Origin: Bradyrhizobium barranii subsp. barranii
Lineage (GTDB): Bacteria > Pseudomonadota > Alphaproteobacteria > Rhizobiales > Xanthobacteraceae
Assembly (NCBI RefSeq): GCF_017565645.3
Contig: NZ_CP086136.1
Location: forward strand, 8,973,501 to 9,037,500
Reading direction: 5' to 3'
Length of the DNA: 64,000 bases
Part shown: piece after piece, positions 60,073-64,000 of the stretch
Position numbering within the stretch: position 1 is the stretch's first letter
How the letters are laid out: each line of letters starts with the position of its first letter
Made by a program: the position numbers and the translations under genes
Notes under the pieces: model-generated
What the model saw: only the letters and a program-made list of their open reading frames with translations
Told to the model about the DNA's origin: nothing
The model's database searches: none

Positions 60073-61113
60073 TCATTCATCCGAGGATCGCCGTGGAACC
60101 CCTTCACCGTGAACATTGCTCTTTGTTCGAACCTGATGGTTCGTGGGCAGCCAATCTGTGACACCCGCGAAGAACACTCTCAGCGACCATCTCGCAGCTT
60201 CGCCATCTTTCAGTTGATGGGAATGAGGCTCGCGGCCTGATGGGTTAGCACCGATGCCGAAGGATCTATATTCGGCATAATAGCTCGTGCTCAACTTGTT
60301 GGTCTCGCCGGGAGCCCATTCGCGCCAGCCTTCCGCAATCACTCGTGCATCTATCTTTGTCGACAGGAAGACCACTGTGGCGTAGGAGCGCCAGGGGCGG
60401 CCAAGCGCGATATAGCGCGCAGCAGGGTCGGCACTTAGCCTGCAATGATCAAAAACATAGCCACTGTCCTCATCCGGCGTTGCCTTGCTCTGAGCGGTAT
60501 AGATGACCGCTTGATTGGCGATGCCGTGCAATTCACATTGCCGGAACCAGGCCTTGGCGTTGCCAAATATGAAATCGACATGCCCTTCGATGAAGCAGTT
60601 CGAGAAGTATTGTCGTGACATTCTACCGTTTGGTCCCTTGCCGGCAAACAGCGTGTCCTGGGCGCCGAGCAGGCGGACGCGCGTAATGACGTCCCTATCT
60701 CCGGTAACGGACAGCGCTACCGCCTGCGAAGGTGGATTGGCCGGATTGAGGGCATAGTCGTTCTGAATGGTCAGATTCTCGAGCCGGAAGTCATCGCTAG
60801 GGGCATCCAGCGTCGCCGAACGGGCCGTTCCTCCTACATTGACCGCGCCGTCGCCATACACAATGACCGTATCCTCCGGCTTGTTGCCAGTCCCTGCGAG
60901 ATGAACACCGGATTTCGTGATTTTAACCTTCTCGCGATAGATGCCCGGCGCGATCCGGACGTTTCCGCCTTCCGCCGGCAATGCGTCGATGGCTTGCTGC
61001 ACGGAGTGATAGTCTGCATTTCCGGCATGCGACACCAACAGTGGATGAGCGTACGCCGCGGCGATGCAGAAACATCCCGCCAGAAGTGCAGCGGAGGAAA
61101 CGAAAATTCGCAT
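60073..61113 (-). CDS. Pectinesterase (CE8)
   Basis: 346 residues. Signal peptide MRIFVSSAALLAGCFCIAAA ending near AYAHP. The catalytic landmarks of pectin methylesterases are present: GIYREKVKI, the QAVAL block, LLGAQDTLFAG (Gln and Asp), EGHVDFIFGNAKAWF (second catalytic Asp), and YIALGRPWRSYATVVFL (Arg and Trp of the LGRPW motif). The C-terminal about 50 residues after PSGREPHSHQL diverge. It removes methyl groups from pectin and would act outside the cell. It follows the polygalacturonase on the same strand after 218 bp, so both may be read from the tts box at 62.97 kb. Confidence 0.92.
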   Translation of the reverse strand: MRIFVSSAALLAGCFCIAAAYAHPLLVSHAGNADYHSVQQAIDALPAEGGNVRIAPGIYREKVKITKSGVHLAGTGNKPEDTVIVYGDGAVNVGGTARSATLDAPSDDFRLENLTIQNDYALNPANPPSQAVALSVTGDRDVITRVRLLGAQDTLFAGKGPNGRMSRQYFSNCFIEGHVDFIFGNAKAWFRQCELHGIANQAVIYTAQSKATPDEDSGYVFDHCRLSADPAARYIALGRPWRSYATVVFLSTKIDARVIAEGWREWAPGETNKLSTSYYAEYRSFGIGANPSGREPHSHQLKDGEAARWSLRVFFAGVTDWLPTNHQVRTKSNVHGEGVPRRSSDE

Positions 61114-61331
61114 GTGATCTTACACTTCGTTTCTCAGCGGGATAGCCGTCGCGCATCGACACAAGATTTTCATCGCCAAATCAGAACCTGCGTCACCTTG
61201 ACATTTCCGGCCCTGCAAAACTGTCGGCCAATAGCAACCAACTCGGGACATGAGCCCGACCTTCGTCAACACCAGTAATCTTGGCCCCAGATGCGGAACT
61301 CACCACCTGAGTTCGGCGCCGCGTGTAGTGC

Positions 61332-62630
61332 TTACCGATTGCCGTCGCGGAATGCCTTGGAACATACCTCCGATCCGCGCAGCGGCGGTTGTGTAGCTCG
61401 TCCGGGCAGCGGGGGCCATACGTCAGAGTGATTTGCGCTGACGTTCGCATGTTCAAGTTGCCAAGTCGCGGAATTGGCAAATCGAACATCTTCGAGTGTC
61501 ACGTCCAGGGCATGCCGCTCGTCTATGCCGCGCATCAGCAGCACACCAGTGTCGCCATGCACATGACGGAGAATGATTTGCCGATAGACCGGAATCCTCG
61601 TGCCTTGAGCGCGCGGATCATATTTTGCATCGAAAGCCAGCGGCCACCGGTTGCCCCTCAGGCACACGTACTCATAAGTCACGTTCTCGACCAGACCGCC
61701 TCGACCAACATCGCTCTTGATGCGCAGGCCCGACGTCGTACCATCCAGTGTCAGATTACGCACCAATATGTCTCTGGCCCCGGAATTCACCTCGCTGCCG
61801 ATCGACATGCCATGCCCCCAGCCGAAATAATTATCAATGATCGAGATATGGCTGCTTGAACCATTGTCGCCGGCCTTGATTGCGACGTTGTCGTCACCCG
61901 TACGGATCCAGCTGTGGGTGATGGTCACATCCTGACTGGCGCCAAGATCGATGCCATCGGTGTTGCGGGCATCCGCCGGCGAATCGATCGTGAGGGCCCA
62001 AAACGTGGCACCTTCAACCCGGTTCATCGCGACATGAAAATTGGCAGCGTTGCGCAAGGTGACACCAGAGAACGTGATATCCTGCGCATGATCGACCTGG
62101 ATCAAGCGTGGGGCGTTCTGATTGCCGCCCTGGGCTTGGGCGCGGCGGGCTAGCTGCCACCAGGTTTCCGCGCCGCCGCCGATCAGCGCGCCGCCCTGAC
62201 CATCGATGATGCCCTCTCCGTAGATACCGCCGCCGCGCGTTTTAGAAAAGCTGATGAATGGCCGGCAACCGTCGCCCTTTTCCGCAATGCGACCACATTG
62301 TCCGAGGCCCTTGTCGTAAGCGGCAGGTTCGGGGATGGCGATCAGTGTCGCACCGCGTCCGACCCATAAGGTCACGCCCGATTTCATCTCGAGTGGACCT
62401 GAGTGAAACTCGCCGCGCCCGAGATAAACTGCAGCGCCATCGGGGCAATGTTCAATGGCCTCCTGTAGGCTAACTGTATCGTTCTTGCCGGAAGGCACAG
62501 GGCGATCACAGACCGTATCAGGTGCAACAGGTTCGGCGATAGTCCGGCGGTCTTGCGCTTTTGCGGCGGGGCCGACAACCATGGAGGCGAGTATGGACAA
62601 TAGGGCCCAGTTGCGAAAACGCTTTGTCAT
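61332..62630 (-). CDS. Polygalacturonase (GH28)
   Basis: 432 residues from the ATG at 62630, chosen because a signal peptide begins there (MTKRFRNWALLSILASMVVG, PAAKAQ). The upstream extension of the frame is not signal-like. Right-handed beta-helix enzyme with all GH28 motifs: NTDGIDLG, TGDDNVAIKAG (catalytic Asp pair), GWGHGMSIGSE (catalytic His region) and GLRIKSDVGRGG (substrate-binding Arg and Lys). It cuts polygalacturonate in plant cell walls. The site at 62971 suggests control by TtsI. The leader of about 340 bp between the box and the start is long. Confidence 0.94.
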   Translation of the reverse strand: MTKRFRNWALLSILASMVVGPAAKAQDRRTIAEPVAPDTVCDRPVPSGKNDTVSLQEAIEHCPDGAAVYLGRGEFHSGPLEMKSGVTLWVGRGATLIAIPEPAAYDKGLGQCGRIAEKGDGCRPFISFSKTRGGGIYGEGIIDGQGGALIGGGAETWWQLARRAQAQGGNQNAPRLIQVDHAQDITFSGVTLRNAANFHVAMNRVEGATFWALTIDSPADARNTDGIDLGASQDVTITHSWIRTGDDNVAIKAGDNGSSSHISIIDNYFGWGHGMSIGSEVNSGARDILVRNLTLDGTTSGLRIKSDVGRGGLVENVTYEYVCLRGNRWPLAFDAKYDPRAQGTRIPVYRQIILRHVHGDTGVLLMRGIDERHALDVTLEDVRFANSATWQLEHANVSANHSDVWPPLPGRATQPPLRGSEVCSKAFRDGNR

Positions 62631-62970
62631 TGACCTGCTCGTGCTTTTGTCACGCGCATCATTGTCGCGTGCCTTTTCTGGTATTGAGCGCTGGCTTGAT
62701 CGAGTCGCCGCGTGCGTCACTGGCGCGCACAAGATGACATTTATCCGACGCAGTAGACGCCTGGACTTGAGATCGCGCAGCAGCACCTTGCCTATGCGCG
62801 AAAAAGATGAAGCGTTTTGCGATAGTACGAAAATCCAACAACTTCGTAACGTCAGCCTGCTCACACTGATTGAGCTCCCAACCGGTCCCCGATTTCATTT
62901 GTGCAACTCCAATTGCGCGTGAGTCCACGCAGCCTCTCGTCCAGGATCGGTGGGCAGTGAGTATTCGGGA

Positions 62971-62989
62971 AAGCTTTCGAGAAGCTGAC
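62971..62989 (-). promoter_or_regulatory. tts box (TtsI binding site) upstream of the polygalacturonase gene
   Basis: Read on the minus strand: GTCAGCTTCTCGAAAGCTT, preceded by CTC, a full match to the core GTCAGCTTNTCGAAAGCT. It points at the polygalacturonase and pectinesterase genes. Confidence 0.88.
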
Positions 62990-63581
62990 GAGGCTACGGG
63001 CGGCACCGGATCGCATTCGCACCGGATCCCCTCTTCCTGGTGTCTCACGAATTTTTAGATGACTGCCGTTACCCGCCCTGTTCCGGAGTGATCGCTTGCG
63101 GGACATAGTCAGTGAGTTCCGTCATCATCCATGCGATGCCGGAGGCATGGTCGGCTTCCGCGGTCAGCACCGCTCGGCACGTCGCCTGCCCAACGGCCAT
63201 AGCGGACCGTCGTGGTCATTGAACGCGCCCGCTCGCGCCCCCTCCATGGACGCCTAATCGGAAATTTCAACGACTTAAAGACGGACAAGACGACCGAACT
63301 GGCTGGAAGTGGAGAGCTCTTGACACTCGATTCAGGACATCTACGTGAGCAGCCCCGAAACAGGAGGCTCTAGCCAAAGACGCGGCGATACGTCCCCTAT
63401 CTGGTGCTGCTCTGCGCGCATCCCTGGCGGACGCACCGCGATCAGCCAAAAAGCCGAGCCTATCGGCAAGGCCGCACCTAATTGTCCAGTTCGCCCGCCG
63501 GGTTCGCAACACCATGCGTCTCGAGATCTTCGCCAGGTCCGTCCCAAAACCTGTCGCCGTTAACGTGCGCGGCGGCAGCTT
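62990..63581. other. Non-coding stretch upstream of the tts box
   Basis: No supported gene on either strand. Confidence 0.45.
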
Positions 63582-63899
63582 TCAGCGGTCCCATCGAGGC
63601 GAAAACGCCACGGCAGCATCCGGGTTAACAGGAGTATCGAGGCTTCGCGATTTAGGCGGCCGTGCGTTGCGTATTGAATTGTTTGCCGCAGAGTTGCGCT
63701 GGCGTTCATCGATCGAGACCGCTCGACACTCAAGCCTCCGCTCCAGATCCGCCAATCCTGCCTTACATTCGGAGACAACCGATTGGGCGCGAAGCAGCTT
63801 GACCTTGAGCTCGTCCTGTTGCCTGAGTATGTTCTCAAGATCCCAATCGTTCTGCATTAGCTCATTGACCATCTGCAAGCCCCGATGCAAGGCCGACAC
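63582..63899 (-). CDS. Possible small coiled-coil protein
   Basis: 105 residues. The first 60 form a regular helical, coiled-coil-like stretch (LENILRQQDELKVKLLRAQS, VVSECKAGLADLERRLECRA). The rest is disordered in composition. No ribosome site of note. It may be a real small gene or the start of a damaged one; I do not recognise it. Confidence 0.4.
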   Translation of the reverse strand: MSALHRGLQMVNELMQNDWDLENILRQQDELKVKLLRAQSVVSECKAGLADLERRLECRAVSIDERQRNSAANNSIRNARPPKSRSLDTPVNPDAAVAFSPRWDR

Positions 63900-64000
63900 C
63901 TAGCTTCAAGAGCGCAGGCTCTGCATGTCGCAGATGCCCCACCCCGAACCATGGGCTAATCCGATGCCAAACGATCGTCCTGAGGACGCCTTTACGCTGG

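Overview
The window looks like part of a Bradyrhizobium symbiosis island. It carries a complete Nod-factor (lipochitooligosaccharide) operon behind a nod box, in the order nodA-B-C-S-U-I-J-nolO-nodZ, followed outward by nodD1, nodD2 and nolA. That gene set and order are the Bradyrhizobium arrangement. The rest is what one expects of an island: many insertion sequences (IS66, IS21, IS630, IS1380, IS3 remnant), small island-type hypothetical genes, decayed genes, and TtsI-type (type III secretion regulon) promoters.

Layout. 1-293: start of a short-chain dehydrogenase, cut by the window edge. 912-4072: a complete IS66 element with an 8-bp target duplication. 4191-15287: the nod operon on the minus strand with its nod box; nolO is split into two overlapping frames. 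15299-21118: nodD1, nodD2, a small island gene, nolA and a decayed amino-acid-binding protein gene. A MerR-type promoter motif with a 19-bp spacer precedes nodD2, nolA and the decayed gene, and a weaker copy lies near 32.9 kb, which suggests a small NolA regulon. 21233-31066: IS630, an IS21-family element, three small-gene loci and an outer-membrane protein. 31067-38568: a TauE/SafE permease, hemN with a FixK-like box, a membrane-anchored coiled-coil protein and an OprB-type porin.

39088-56653 is the most rearranged part. Two identical-length copies of one IS21-family element lie in inverted orientation at 39276-44583 and 52411-55002. The bases flanking the copies match only crosswise, which shows that the 7.8 kb between them has been inverted by recombination. 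Undoing the inversion on paper restores two broken type III effector-like genes. One is split over 55003-56653, 44584-44803 and 49926-50322. The other is split over 51372-52410 and 39088-39275, and its reading frame and internal repeat continue exactly across the repaired junction. Both have a tts box upstream. An IS66 element with its own 8-bp target duplication sits in the first gene, and a small serine-recombinase element sits inside that IS66 tnpB gene with a 2-bp duplication. A different IS21-family element sits inside the first IS21 copy.

56901-64000: an IS1380 element and a second IS1380 end, a dead AbiE-type toxin-antitoxin pair, and a pectinesterase and a polygalacturonase. The polygalacturonase has a perfect-looking tts box upstream. 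Together the window joins Nod-factor synthesis and its regulators to plant-cell-wall enzymes and effector genes under type III control, with strong signs of gene decay. All calls rest on reading the sequence; no database search was possible.
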